Assembly: GCA_019022495.1 (NCBI GenBank)
Contig: JAFEKR010000030.1
Span: 744,001 to 808,000 of the forward strand
Length of the DNA stretch: 64,000 bases
Reading direction: 5' to 3'
From: Epichloe hybrida
Lineage: Eukaryota; Ascomycota; Sordariomycetes; Hypocreales; Clavicipitaceae
The notes beneath the pieces are model-generated. The model was not told the origin of the DNA. It made no database searches and saw nothing but the letters and a program-made list of their open reading frames with translations. Below are positions 12,450-23,165 of the stretch, one piece after another. Each line of letters opens with the position of its first letter. Within the stretch, counting starts at the first letter, position 1. The position numbers and the translations under genes are program-made.

Positions 12450-12935
12450 TTTACTAATAGTTTCTATGCTTTTTCTATAATTTAGTCTAAAGAAAAAGAT
12501 ATATTAATAAAAGTGGGTCTAAAGTGGGTCCTTATAATTATACCTCTACTTCCTAATAACTTTTATGCTTTTTTCTATAATCTAGTCTTAGAAAAAGGAG
12601 GTATTAATAAAAAGTGGGTCTAAAATGGGTCTTACTAATTATACCTTAACTTCCTAATAACTTTTATGCTTTTTCTATAATCTCGTCTTAGAAAAAGGAG
12701 GTATTAATAAAAGTGGATCTAAAGTGGGTCTTACTAATTATACCTTAACTTCCTAATAACTTTTATGCTTTTTCTATAATCTAGTCTTAGAATAAGGAGG
12801 TATTAATAAAAGTGGATCTAAAGTGGGTCCTTATAATTATACCTCTACTTCCTAATAACTTTTATGCTTTTTTCTATAATCTAGTCTTAGAAAAAGAAGG
12901 AATTAATAAAAGTGGGTCTAAAGTGGGTCCTTATA
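12450..12935. repeat. Five tandem units of about 100 bp
   Basis: Units each contain CTTTTATGCTTTTTCTATAA and AAAGTGGGTCTAAAGTGGGTC; the CTTTTATGC block recurs at about 12463, 12561, 12662, 12761 and 12860. Confidence 0.85.
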
Positions 12936-13009
12936 GTTGCCTTTTACTTAGAGTTTATACTTTTTTTTAATTAGTTATAGAATTATTTCTTAAAAAGAGA
13001 TATTAAATT

Positions 13010-13210
13010 TATTATTACTATTACTACTATTACTACTACTACTACTATTATTACTATTATTACTATTATTACTATTACTACTATTATTACTATTATTACT
13101 ATTATTACTATTATTACTATTATTACTATTATTACTATTATTACTATTATTACTATTATTACTATTATTACTATTATTACTATTATTACTATTATTACTA
13201 TTATTATTAT
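13010..13210. repeat. 9-bp microsatellite (TATTATTAC)n
   Basis: Nearly perfect units over about 150 bp, preceded by less regular TATTAC/TAC repeats. Confidence 0.9.
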
Positions 13211-13379
13211 TTTAAAAAATATAAGAAAGAAAAGTATTTTATTTTATTAATATATTTAAAAAGCTTAAAATACTAAGTAATTAAAAAGTATAGCTTTTTC
13301 TATAGTAATTTCCTTATACTTATTTATATTTATATTTTAGTTACTTATTTACTATTTAATTTTAATTAAACTTTAACAC

Positions 13380-13650
13380 TAATAATATTATAAGCTATTA
13401 TAAGCTATTATAAGCTATTATAAGCTATTATAAGCTATTATAAGCTATTATAAGCTATTATAAGCTATTATAAGCTATTATAAGCTATTATAAGCTATTA
13501 TATTATAAGCTATTATAAGCTATTATAAGCTATTATAAGCTATTATAAGCTATTATAAGCTATTATAAGCTATTATAAGCTATTAAAAGCTAATATAAGC
13601 TAATATAAGCTAATATAAGCTATTATAAGCTATTATAAGCTATTATATTA
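13380..13650. repeat. 10-bp tandem array (TTATAAGCTA)n
   Basis: About 26 units with few changes, mainly one short interruption near 13500 and a block of TAATATAAGC variants near 13590-13620. There are no spacers. Confidence 0.9.
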
Positions 13651-15358
13651 CTAAAAATTATAAATACTACAAATACTACAAAATACTACATGTAGTGTAG
13701 TGTAGTGAAAAAATTCCCTTGTAGTGTAGTATGTAGTGTAGTGTAGTGTGTAGTGTAGTGTAGTATACTACACTACACTACAAATACTACATAATGTAGT
13801 GTAGTGTAGTGCAAAGCTCTGCTCCTTAGCCTAAAAGGTTCTCTAAGAAGTACTATAGAGATCTTCCTTTTAGTATAAACTTAAAACCATAGCCTAACTA
13901 TTCTTATATAATTCCTAGTATCTTATACTTTCTTTAATAGGTTAAGAGCTTAATATTAAGAATATTATACTCCCTAGCGCTATACTTAATACTCTTATTA
14001 CTATAGAATTTATTAAGATTAAGTAATTACTTTAATAAGGGTTAGCCTATCTTCTAAGGGGGAATAGGGATAATTAAATCTTATAGAAGAGATACTATAG
14101 TCCTAGATTATAAAGAGGGATTATAGTGCCTTATTATAGGAGGGGAAATAAGGGGGGTCTAGGGTTATAGTTAAGGGCTTATAATAAGGGGATTACCTTT
14201 ACTATTATACCTTTACCTTACACTTAGTATGCTTAGGGATTAGTATAATAAAATCTAGGAATAGAATAGGAGTAATTATAGTGGTTAAGGGGATTAGGGA
14301 TAATAGAAAGTAATTAGTTACTTTAGTTAATCTCTAAAAGAAAGGATACTAATAGGAAGGAGGTCTTTATAGAAGTCCTTCTCTGCTATTTATCTCTTAA
14401 AGGGGGAATACTTTCTAGTAACTTCCTATATTTCTTCTTCTTTCTAGTTATAGAATCTATTATAGTTAATAATATCTTTAAGTAAGACTATTATCTTATA
14501 GTAACTTTATAAGTCTATATAAACGCTACTAAAGAAGAGAAAGTCTTAAAGACTCTTTATAGCTTTAGGATTTACTACTTAGAATATTTCTTATTTCTAT
14601 TCTCTAAAGTTATTACTAAAGATAGTAGATAGGGTTTATAAGTATAGGTTCTTATATTTATAGGTTACTTTCTTAATAAGAATCTAGGCTATAAGTTCTT
14701 TAGGGGTAGTATTTACTTTAAGATTAAATAATTTCTTATTCTCTAGTGCTTATTACGTAATATATTAGTATAAATTAGGGAATATATAGTTAAGGAGGTG
14801 TACTATAACTTATAGATTAGCTTCTCTTCTAGTATCCTTAGGGGGGAAGGTGCGTTTATAATTAGAGGGAATATCTTAGGCTTTAGATCCCTCTAGTTAA
14901 TCTTAATGTTCTACTATAATATTAGTAGTAAATAGGGGGGTAAGGGAAATAGAGAATTAATAGAAGTCTAAAGGATTATAAGTAAAGCTATTATCTTTAT
15001 CCCTTAGTAGGTTTAATTAAATAATTAAGAATAGGTTAGGTTAGTTACTAACTAGGCCTTAATTATTTAATAAACACACTTCTAAGGGTTTATTTATATA
15101 ATAGACACGCTAATTAAATGAATAAAGATAGGTTAGGTTAGTTACTAACTAGGCCTTAATTAAGTTAATAAGCTTAGATTTAGTATAAAGCTAGTTATAG
15201 TTACTTAAGGTAAAAGGAAAGCTAGAATATACTTTTTCCTTAGTATATTTAGTATCTTAGAGTAGCACTTTCTCTTTTATAAGGTAAGTCCTTAATACTA
15301 ATACCTCTTCTATAAACCTTGCTAATCTATAGTATTTATAAAGATAACTACTAATTAG

Positions 15359-15654
15359 TATTAGTATCTATAGAATACTATTAACTTACATATAGGGTTT
15401 TTAGGGTAAACTAAAGTACACGTAATTATTATATATTCTAGTCTATTAAAGCAAGTAAAAGAGGGATTAAATAAAAGTAAAGAGAGTGCGCTATTTATTA
15501 TAGGAAAAGGGGCCTTAATCAGGGTTATTAGCAAAGAGGCCACATATGCTAACCCTGATCGCGGCGCGGTCGGGCCGGACATGTGGGTTTGTAATGCAAC
15601 GCGCCCACCTAATCAGAGGCGCGCACCCTTGTTAATATCATGCTTGTTCCAACA
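15359..15654 (-). repeat. Copia 5' LTR
   Basis: 296 bp. The half nearest the element interior is strongly mutated, while 15525-15654 retains CpG-rich sequence such as GATCGCGGCGCGGTCGG. Confidence 0.85.
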
Positions 15655-16599
15655 GCTAGCCTACACCGTTACTAAGGCCCGCCGCTAACGTAATAATAAT
15701 AATAACACCCCCCCCCCTTCCTAAATTATTTTATATTATAGTGGAATTTCAGCGCTAGGTTATGCACGTATTAGATAGAAATTAGGCGTCTTTTAGCTAT
15801 CTTTAGTTAAATTAAAATACACTCTTTTAGGGCTATTATTTATCCGTATATTCCCCTATTATAATTTAAAACAGTTAAGTGCTTTCATATATGCTATACT
15901 TTCTAATAGTTCCTAAGTTAGCTATATATAACCTCTTTATTTAACTAAGATGTTTTAGTTTAAACCCCTACCTAGTGTATTCTTAGCCATAAGGATTTCC
16001 TTTACCTAATACTCTACAAGATTATTATTAGCATCTATTATAACTAGCTCTAGTAGTAAATATTTATTAGCTAGTCTTTAGCTTAGTAGTAGATTATCTA
16101 CTATACGCTAAATTAAGTTAATATAAAAGATAGGATGCAGTCCCCTTAGGATATCTAACTTAACTGTTAAGGGCATAGGCACCTTAAGCACCTTATATTT
16201 AGCTATAACCTAATCTAACTTCTTATAGGGATGGTTTGTTTTAATATTATAAAGGCTAAGCTACACGTAGTCCCTAACCTAGAATCGCTCCGCTAGCCTA
16301 TAACTACTATTTATATCCTCCTACTATTATTACTAGATAAAAGCTATCATAGCCTGTGTTAAATCTATACTATCTTTCAAATATTATAGAAAGGCTTAAG
16401 CCCTCCCCTTCGCTAATATAGCAGATTACCCTGTAGGTAACGGATCCTAAATTACAGCCATATTAAACCCATGGAGTACTATATTTACGCTTATCCTAGT
16501 TACTAATAAATCCCTATTATTTAATACTAGCTAGTAAGCTAGTAAGTGATCTAGCCATTTAAATTAGGAGAAAGATAGTATTATATGTAATATAGCCTA

Positions 16600-17060
16600 T
16601 ACTTCCTAGTTTACCCTTTCCATGCCGCCATCTGTCTATAGGTAATATATAGTGGAAAGTAGCTATTACGCGCTAACCTTATCACATAGTTCTATCTAAA
16701 AATTACTTAGCTAGTCTGACCTACAATCCATAATAATTTATATAAGGAAGCCATAGAAACGCTACTAGCAGTATTTAAATCGTTCCGCACACGCCCTAGC
16801 CTCTATTAATAATATTGCTTCTAACTAGACATACTTCAAGAGCTAATTAGTAATAACCATAAGGAACCATAGCTAATCCTATGTTTCTACCGGAAGGTTA
16901 GTTATAAAGTCAATAGATATTTATAACTAGTACCTATTAGGGGGTAGAATAGGTTTTAGCAAGCCTTATTATAGTTACTAGCTTTTCTGCCCTTTATAGT
17001 AGTAATAGTTTTATATAAACTAGGCCATGTCCTATGACATACTATCCTAGTAGAAGTCTC
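16600..17060 (-). pseudogene. Gypsy integrase remnant
   Basis: Minus-strand reading gives YYYYKGQKS, then LLKPILPP, then ISIDFITNLPVET and LWFLMVITN. The SIDFI-x-x-LP motif is diagnostic for the Ty3/gypsy integrase core, with its catalytic aspartate. Interrupted by stops. Confidence 0.8.
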
Positions 17061-17609
17061 TTTAAAGCGCCTTAAAGGTTATATTTTAACCTAGGTAACC
17101 TAATAAGGGCAAGTCATAAACACGCTATATTAATATTATAGTTAACAGCTCCTACTTAGGGACCTATATCTATCCTTAGAATTAAAGTAACCCCTTTACA
17201 CTAATCTAATAATCCGCAATCTATTCTCTAGTGTTAGTAGTGTCTAGGAACTTCCTAGCCCCTACCACCATAGTATTTATCCGTAACTTATACGCCTTAT
17301 CCTAGGCTAAAGACTAATCCCACAGAGACTAAAGGTATTTATCTATAAATATTAACCTGCTAGCAAGCAGGACCCTTAACTCTATTAGGCTACTATTAGA
17401 CACACTCCCCTCTACTACTATAATAGGTTTAAGGTAAATATATAGTTACCTCCCCTTAAGGGAAAACTTCATAGGACTAGTTACTAACTAGATAATTAGT
17501 GCCTTTACCCTTTCTATTCCTAGCCTCTCTAGATAATACTATAATAGCGTATCTAGTTATTTCGCTTAAGTACCTAGTCTATAATATAAATAAAAATTAA
17601 AAAGTACTA

Positions 17610-17720
17610 GAGTCTTTACCTACTAAGCTTAACATTCAGATATCTCCCTTAGCGCTATAAAGTACTTAAGGTTCTTATAGTCTATTAGAATTATAAACAG
17701 TTTACTTACGCCTTATAGCT
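17610..17720 (-). pseudogene. Gypsy RNase H remnant
   Basis: KLFIILIDYKNLKYFIALRE on the minus strand corresponds to the TDHKNLEYF-x-x-x-K box of gypsy RNase H, with the DH changed to DY. Confidence 0.7.
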
Positions 17721-18099
17721 TTACTAACCACGCCTTAAGATAGGAGATAATTACTAGTAACTCCTTATTATAAATCATGTAATTCCGCTAAGTAAGTTAT
17801 AATTAAGCTAAATAGTAAGCCACTGGATGCAGAATACTATTATTACTAAACTAGGAGAGACACCCCCCTAGGGCTATTCCAGAGCAGTCCACCTCTACTA
17901 ACATATCCCTTTTAGAATCCCACTAAGCTAGGATTAGGTACAACATAAAAGCTAACTTTAATGCCTTAAAGGCCTTATTACATACCTCTATCTAGTAAAA
18001 TAAAACCCCCTTCTTTGTTAAGTTAATTAGAGAACCCACAATATTTAAGAAATCTGGTATAAAGTTATAATAAAAGTTAGCAAACCCTAGAAAACTATA

Positions 18100-18450
18100 A
18101 ACCCCCTAAACCCTAGTTAGTGCCTCCTAATCCTAAATTACTATAATCTTTTCTTTATCTAAATAGATAGCTTTCCCTACCTAAATAACAAACCCTAAGT
18201 ACTTAACCTCTTTAGTAATAAAGATATATTTCTTAATATCTAGGTTTAGGCTAGCCTATTATAATCTAGCTAGCACACCGCGGACCTTTTACATATAGTC
18301 CCTCCTTAAACTACCTAAGTAAATAAGCATATCATCAAGGTATGCGGTAATATAATCACTAAGTATCCCACTTAGCGCACTATTAATATATTATTAGAAA
18401 GTTACTAGCACGCTTACTAACCCAAAGGGACACATAAGCTATTTAAACAA
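18100..18450 (-). pseudogene. Gypsy reverse transcriptase remnant
   Basis: AYLDDMLIYLGSLRRDYM on the minus strand contains the YLDD active-site box. It is followed by GLNLDIKKYIFITKEVKYLG, the usual downstream motif. Stops lie between them. Confidence 0.85.
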
Positions 18451-19729
18451 GCTAAACCTAGTCTAAAATACAGTCTAGTGTCCCTTGCCTTTGGTAATAT
18501 ATATATAATAGAACACTAATTATATATCTAGCTTTATAAACCACTTTGCCTCTAATAGTAACTATAGCGTTTCCTTTACTAATAGTAAGGGGTAATAGTC
18601 TTATTTTATAATCTTATTAAGCGCGTAATAGTCTACGCAAAACCTCTAGCTACCCCTAGGCTTCTTTATAAGTAGCACTAGGGCTACTACTAATAAGGAG
18701 CTTGCTTAAATTCACCCCTTATTTATTAAGTCTATTACTTACCTCTAAATCTTAAGCAAATATTCTTAGGGTATATTATACAAAGGTGCCCATAGTAAGT
18801 TAGGCTCGCTACTATCCGCGTTACGCTTTAGTTAAATATAGTAGTCTAACTTCCCTTAATATAGGGGTAAGGCGCTTACCTTGCTTTCTAGAAATAAGTC
18901 TTAAAAATCCTATAACACCTCTAGCAAGGAAGTAAGAAGCTCCCCCTCTATAGGTTCTAGGGTTATATTAATTTATAAGATTAATATAATCTCCTATAAG
19001 CTTATAATATATAGCTAGATATTCTCCTTTTACTTACGCACATATTATACTAAACCCGCAAAGGTTAAGCTAAGAATTAAAACTATAGGATAGTTAACTC
19101 TCCTATTTACTATAGCCTATATACATAACCTTTTTATAAAGCTAATACAAACTTGCCACCACGCCATATCTAGCTTAATTTCATTCTATTTTATCCACGG
19201 TGTCCCTAGGATTAGTTACCTTATTAATCCTAGGATTACATATACTATAATTAGTATCTCCTATCCGTCTAAATCTAGTTAAAACTAAACTATATATAAT
19301 ATATATAATTATTTCTCCTAACTCTCCTTTCCCCCTTATTTTACACTAATAGTAGTATAAACTAACCTCTTAGTTAGAAAAGGGAGGTATTTTAATTAAA
19401 GCTTTTAGACTAGGTATTTACTTATAGTAGCATAGTAGTTATAACCTATATTAACCTAAGTATCTATAAAGGTAATCTTATTAATTAACATAGGAACTAA
19501 AAAGGGGCTTAAATCTATATTACTTTAAATCTCCTTATAGTCCTTACTAGTAATAACTATATACTATAAAGCCCCTATATACCTCTTCCCTATATCCCCT
19601 ATTAAATAACTTAATAATAGGGTTACTCTTTTTCTAACTAGTTTATAGATTTATTATCTAAGTTAATAGCAGGTGTCTCTTTAGTATTACAAGCATTTAT
19701 AGAAGACTTTATCTAAGAACGGATAGCGG

Positions 19730-19810
19730 GACATAGTAAGCATACTATAGTAAAATGCTTAGAGAAGCCGTATTATAAGCATTAACCCTCGTTATAGCGC
19801 GTGTTAAGCA
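19730..19810 (-). pseudogene. Gypsy gag zinc knuckle remnant
   Basis: CLYYGFSKHFTIVC on the minus strand matches C-x2-C-x4-H-x4-C with the second cysteine changed to tyrosine, a G-to-A change expected from RIP. Confidence 0.6.
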
Positions 19811-20709
19811 TATTCTAGGCAACCTACTTAGCCTGTTTACTACCCCTTTTATTACCTAACTTATAGTAACCTATAGACTTTCTAGAAGTTTATTAAGTCC
19901 CTAACATACCTATAGAGTAAATATTTATTATTAGTATATCCTTATCCTATATCTTAGCCTTATTATACCTAGGCGCCATATTACCTTATTTCTATATATA
20001 GTGCTTTTCCTCTAGTTAGTAAGACTTAATATCTAGCGTAATGCTTTAATAGTAAGCTATTGCTACTATATAGTTAGCCTAGGGAATATCTTGCCTAACA
20101 CTATAGTCCCTTATTTACTTATTAAGCGCTATATATAACTTAAATAACTTTACTAAGTCTGCTTACCTAAGCCCCCTAGCTAAAGCTAACTTCTATTTAA
20201 AGTAAATATAAAAGTCACTAAACCTCTTATTCTATTATTACATTAACTAGTTAAGTTTTATAATAGCTATTTCCTATTAGTAAGGGTTATTAAATATCTC
20301 CCCTAGGTAATTAAGAAGCTAAGATAGATAAAAGTTCTTAAGGTAACCTTTCTTAAAGAAAGGTGTAACTTATGCTTAGACCTTAGCTAATAAGTTCTAG
20401 TAAATAAAACACTACTAATTTTAATTACTACTAATAAACTCCCTATCTACTAGTAGTTTATAAGTTATAAGGCCTTTCTAGGCTATAAATAGGACCCTAT
20501 TACTATTAAAGGGGGGACCTATTAGTAAGGGTTTTTGCTTAATCTAGGTTAGTATAGGTGCTATATTCTACACATAAGCTAAGTACTAGATTTATTCCAC
20601 CTGCTATTCTACCTATTATTATAAGCGTGTTAACTTGTTATTACCTATTATATCTAGTAGCAATAGCATATCTATAGGCTAGGTTGTTTTTATAGTAAAG
20701 AATAATATA

Positions 20710-20944
20710 TATTAGAAACTAGCCTTATAGCTACTATATATAAGCGTTTAGAATAAGAATATTATTCTTATAGAAGGAAAGGAAAACTCTACTAGTGTTA
20801 CATAGCATTCGGATATATATCCCCTTATGTGCAGTCCGTGCGTAGTCTATGTAAAGCCCTAACCCCTTTGCCTAAAGTACGCATACTTTCCGGAGCCTTT
20901 CCGGAGCCAGACTTAACCCAAGCTCACAGCTCAAGTCCATAATA
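20710..20944 (-). repeat. Gypsy 5' LTR
   Basis: 235 bp, equal in length to the other LTR. Its outer 120 bp keep CCGGAGCC-type sequence that is mutated in the left copy. Confidence 0.85.
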
Positions 20945-20949
20945 GTCCT

Positions 20950-22202
20950 ATAGGAATTATTAGCTACATTTTAGTGCTAGGTTTGTGACTAAGAAAGTAG
21001 CTCCTTTGTTATTAGTGTATATAAACACTAGTAGCTAATTATCCTTTAGTACTAGGTCTAGGGCTAGGCTTAGGGTGTGGAGCTCTCTATTATATACTAA
21101 GAAGTTATAAAGGGAGCCTAGGTGTGCCGTTTTTGTGGTGCTAAGGTTACTATAGTAAGCTACTAAGCTTACCTGTCCTTCTATTCCTAATCTATTTATG
21201 TATATATAGATTGCTTCCTTGCGGAGGGTCCTATTATATGCCCTTACTACTTGCTTCTTTTTAGTGGTAATATATGTGTTAGGGAAGTTATGCTATAGGG
21301 GTATAATAAACAGTTTAAGGGGCTTAGTCTAGACCTTGTTAGGACTAAGGTTGCTAATAATCTAGTGTTTGGCCTACGCTAGCGGGCTCTTTAGGGTGCG
21401 TGCGAAGCTATATAATGCTATTAGGTCTCTTATTATTAGCTTAACTACTAGCTTAATAATTATTTAGATTATTTAGGATAGGATTACTTCCTCTACTAGT
21501 AGCATATATAGTTTTATGTTTAGGGCCTCTCACTAGTTGTCTTCTAATATCTAGCAATATAAGTTATAGCTTGTTTCTAGATTTATTATAGTGCTATAAC
21601 CGCTAGGCTGTTTTTAAGGTGTAGCCTATGCTATACTAAGCAAGCTATAAGGAAGGTTAGGAGTATAATTACTTTATATGCTAGGCGGATATGTTTAGTA
21701 CTAATGCCCTAGTTTAAGTTTCCTAGGGACCTAAGTTAGTATAGCTTATAGAGTGCTATGCCTTTAGCTTATTAAATATAGGCTTTAAAGTTAAGCTTAG
21801 GGTCTAGGGTAATGCCTAGGATCTTATACTTCTCTAATAGTTTGATTTCCTAGTCCCTATAGTAAATTAGGTTTATAGGGGGGGGCGCTTTCTTTCCTAG
21901 CTTTGGGAAGTAAATTAGTTAGAATTTCGTGGGGTTAAAGACTACCCTGTGAGTCCAGGCCTATTTGTCGCAGATTTCTAGGGCTTTAGTGAGTGCTTTA
22001 TGTATTTCCTCCTTACTTCCTTTAACTAGGATATTAGTGTTGTTAATCTATACTACTACTAGTCTAACTTCTTCTAGTTATTCCGTGAGGGTTATGTTAA
22101 AGAATAGGAAGATTGGGGGAGATATTGGTGAGCCTTGTGGGATGCTAATTTGTGTGGGCAGAAGGCGGCCTTTGTGGTTAGGGAGTTTGAGGGCGGTTGA
22201 TC
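20950..22202 (-). pseudogene. LINE reverse transcriptase remnant
   Basis: Minus-strand reading from 22202 gives KLPNHKGRLLPTQ, ISIPQGSPISPPIFLFF, then INNTNILVKGSKEEIHKAL, then EICDK and GITLDPKLNFKA. These match Tad1-type reverse transcriptase; the catalytic DD has become NN. Confidence 0.85.
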
Positions 22203-22215
22203 CTCGGCGCCATGG
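22203..22215. repeat. Right target-site duplication of the LINE
   Basis: Second copy of CTCGGCGCCATGG. The GH55 frame continues directly upstream from here. Confidence 0.9.
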
Positions 22216-22650
22216 AGCTGGTACTGGTATAGGATGGAGTGCTCAGGCGCAGTGCCGTGAAACCAACTTGGACCTGTACGGGCATATGTTAATTTGCTCT
22301 TCGCGTGTTCGTGTGGTGTTGAGAATTCCAGCAGCTTGGCTTGGCTGTACCTACCCTTGGATTTAATCAGAATACCCCTCCCCGTGAAGATGTTGACATT
22401 CGTCTGCACATTGACAGGTACACCTCTGGGATTTTGTTTTGTGAGGGCATTCTTCGGGTTATCAAGGTCATGATCACCTGTCCACACCCAAACGTTCTAG
22501 AAATATCCCGAGGCACTGGATCTGCGTACAAGAATAAAGACGACTCCTCTAGGAAAGACGTACTGTACCATCACCTGCGGATTGGAGGCGTCGCTAAAGT
22601 ACGCACCGGTTCCTCGGATCTTGCTTCTTGTTGCGATATGCTAATCAGAG
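22216..22650 (-). pseudogene. GH55 exo-beta-1,3-glucanase, 5' part (upstream of the LINE)
   Basis: The minus strand shows, in order, GTGAYFSDASNPQVMVQ, then SASGYF, a TAG stop (22497-22499), NVWVWTGDHDLDNP, NIFTGRGILIKSKG, an 81-nt GT-AG intron (22354-22274), PSWFHGTAPEHSILYQYQL and HGA. These are consecutive GH55 motifs. About 80 residues normally found between VMVQ and SASGYF are missing and replaced by about 15 unrelated ones, an internal deletion. The stop stands where glutamate is expected (GAG to TAG). Upstream of about 22650 the family signal is lost. The fragment is the same gene as 1747-3709. Confidence 0.8.
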
Positions 22651-23165
22651 ACCTAGAGTGCAACACAAGCTTGACTGGTTCGCGATGGGGCCCTGCGTGG
22701 TATGGACAGAGAAAGAACGAACGAAAGCACGGACCTTGGCGGAATCAAATCGGTTGAGTGTCAAGAGACGTCAAGAGGCGAGTTTGAACTGGAACAGACC
22801 ATAAGGATGTCTTTGTCCATCATGAGGAGGCCTGGGACTTGAACCACAGAGCGAATTAAATGTAAATGCAGGCATACAATGTTCGAAGAACTAAGGTGCC
22901 GCAAAAGGGCCGTTTGCCAAGTACATGGTACATGTACGGATATTGCCCCTTGATTGTTAATAGTGAAATTTTCGGTTATTAAGAGTCTGGTTGGTCGTTT
23001 ATCAGTCTCGGGCCCGCCTTCCATGTTTGGATACCTACGGAGTATACGGATTAATACATGTAAGTAAAACAATGAAACGCTTTTCCTGCAAGACAACCTC
23101 ATCCCACCAACACAAAAATACAATCTTTTCCCCCTGGCCTCGCACCTGACGCTCTACATGTAGGC
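22651..23165. other. Intergenic, nothing assigned
   Basis: No coding pattern recognised. Contains GTACATGTAC-type palindromes at about 22920-22935 and 23152-23163. Confidence 0.4.

Larger units (their letters stand above)
11652..13821. mobile_element. Non-autonomous hAT-type element built mostly of tandem repeats
   Basis: The ends are CAGAGCTTTACA on the left and its inverted counterpart GCAAAGCTCTG on the right. A perfect 8-bp duplication CTCCTTAG flanks it (11644-11651 and 13822-13829). Eight-base duplications and CAG-starting ends are the hAT signature. No transposase is readable. The interior is largely repeats: GTAGT-rich subterminal stretches, five 100-bp units, a 9-bp array and a 10-bp array. 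Confidence 0.8.
7106..15654 (-). mobile_element. Ty1/copia LTR retrotransposon, RIP-mutated, inserted in the gypsy element
   Basis: LTRs at 7106-7398 and 15359-15654 are flanked by the same 5-bp duplication GCTAG (7101-7105 and 15655-15659). On the minus strand the integrase (about 9.6-10.1 kb) precedes the RNase H (about 7.6-8.2 kb), which is the copia order. The 8.5-kb span includes a 2.17-kb hAT-type insertion, so the element itself is about 6.4 kb. Coding parts contain many stops, and C-to-T/G-to-A change is evident between the LTRs. Confidence 0.85.
5537..20944 (-). mobile_element. Ty3/gypsy LTR retrotransposon, RIP-mutated, inserted in the LINE
   Basis: Two 235-bp LTRs (5537-5771 and 20710-20944) are flanked by the same 5-bp duplication GTCCT (5532-5536 and 20945-20949). 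Minus-strand domain order is gag zinc knuckle (about 19.75 kb), reverse transcriptase (about 18.1-18.4), RNase H (about 17.65) and integrase (about 16.6-17.05), which is the gypsy order. It is split by a copia element at 7106-15654; the gypsy DNA itself is about 6.9 kb. All coding parts are full of stops. A purine tract at about 5785-5806 (minus strand) next to the left LTR fits a polypurine tract. Confidence 0.85.
3710..22202 (-). mobile_element. Tad1-like LINE, 5'-truncated, host of all the nested insertions
   Basis: The element runs on the minus strand. Its 3' end is at 3710, marked by a (CCAA)n tail on that strand (TTGGTTGGTTGG on the plus strand). Its 5' end at 22202 is truncated inside the reverse transcriptase. 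Its own DNA is 3710-3913, 4364-5531 and 20945-22202; the rest is later insertions. Minus-strand reading finds ISIPQGSPISP, LGITLDPKLNFKA-like and RNase H pieces, typical of Tad1 elements. Stops are frequent and TpA is high, consistent with RIP. The outermost 250 bp near 22.0-22.2 kb are little mutated. The 13-bp duplication flanks it on both sides. Confidence 0.85.

Noticed and set aside
13380..13650. CRISPR-like regular array
   Set aside because: Units are contiguous 10-bp repeats with no spacers, in a eukaryotic transposon.
22341..22757. Plus-strand 138-codon frame
   Set aside because: Antisense to the GH55 remnant, whose motifs are on the minus strand.
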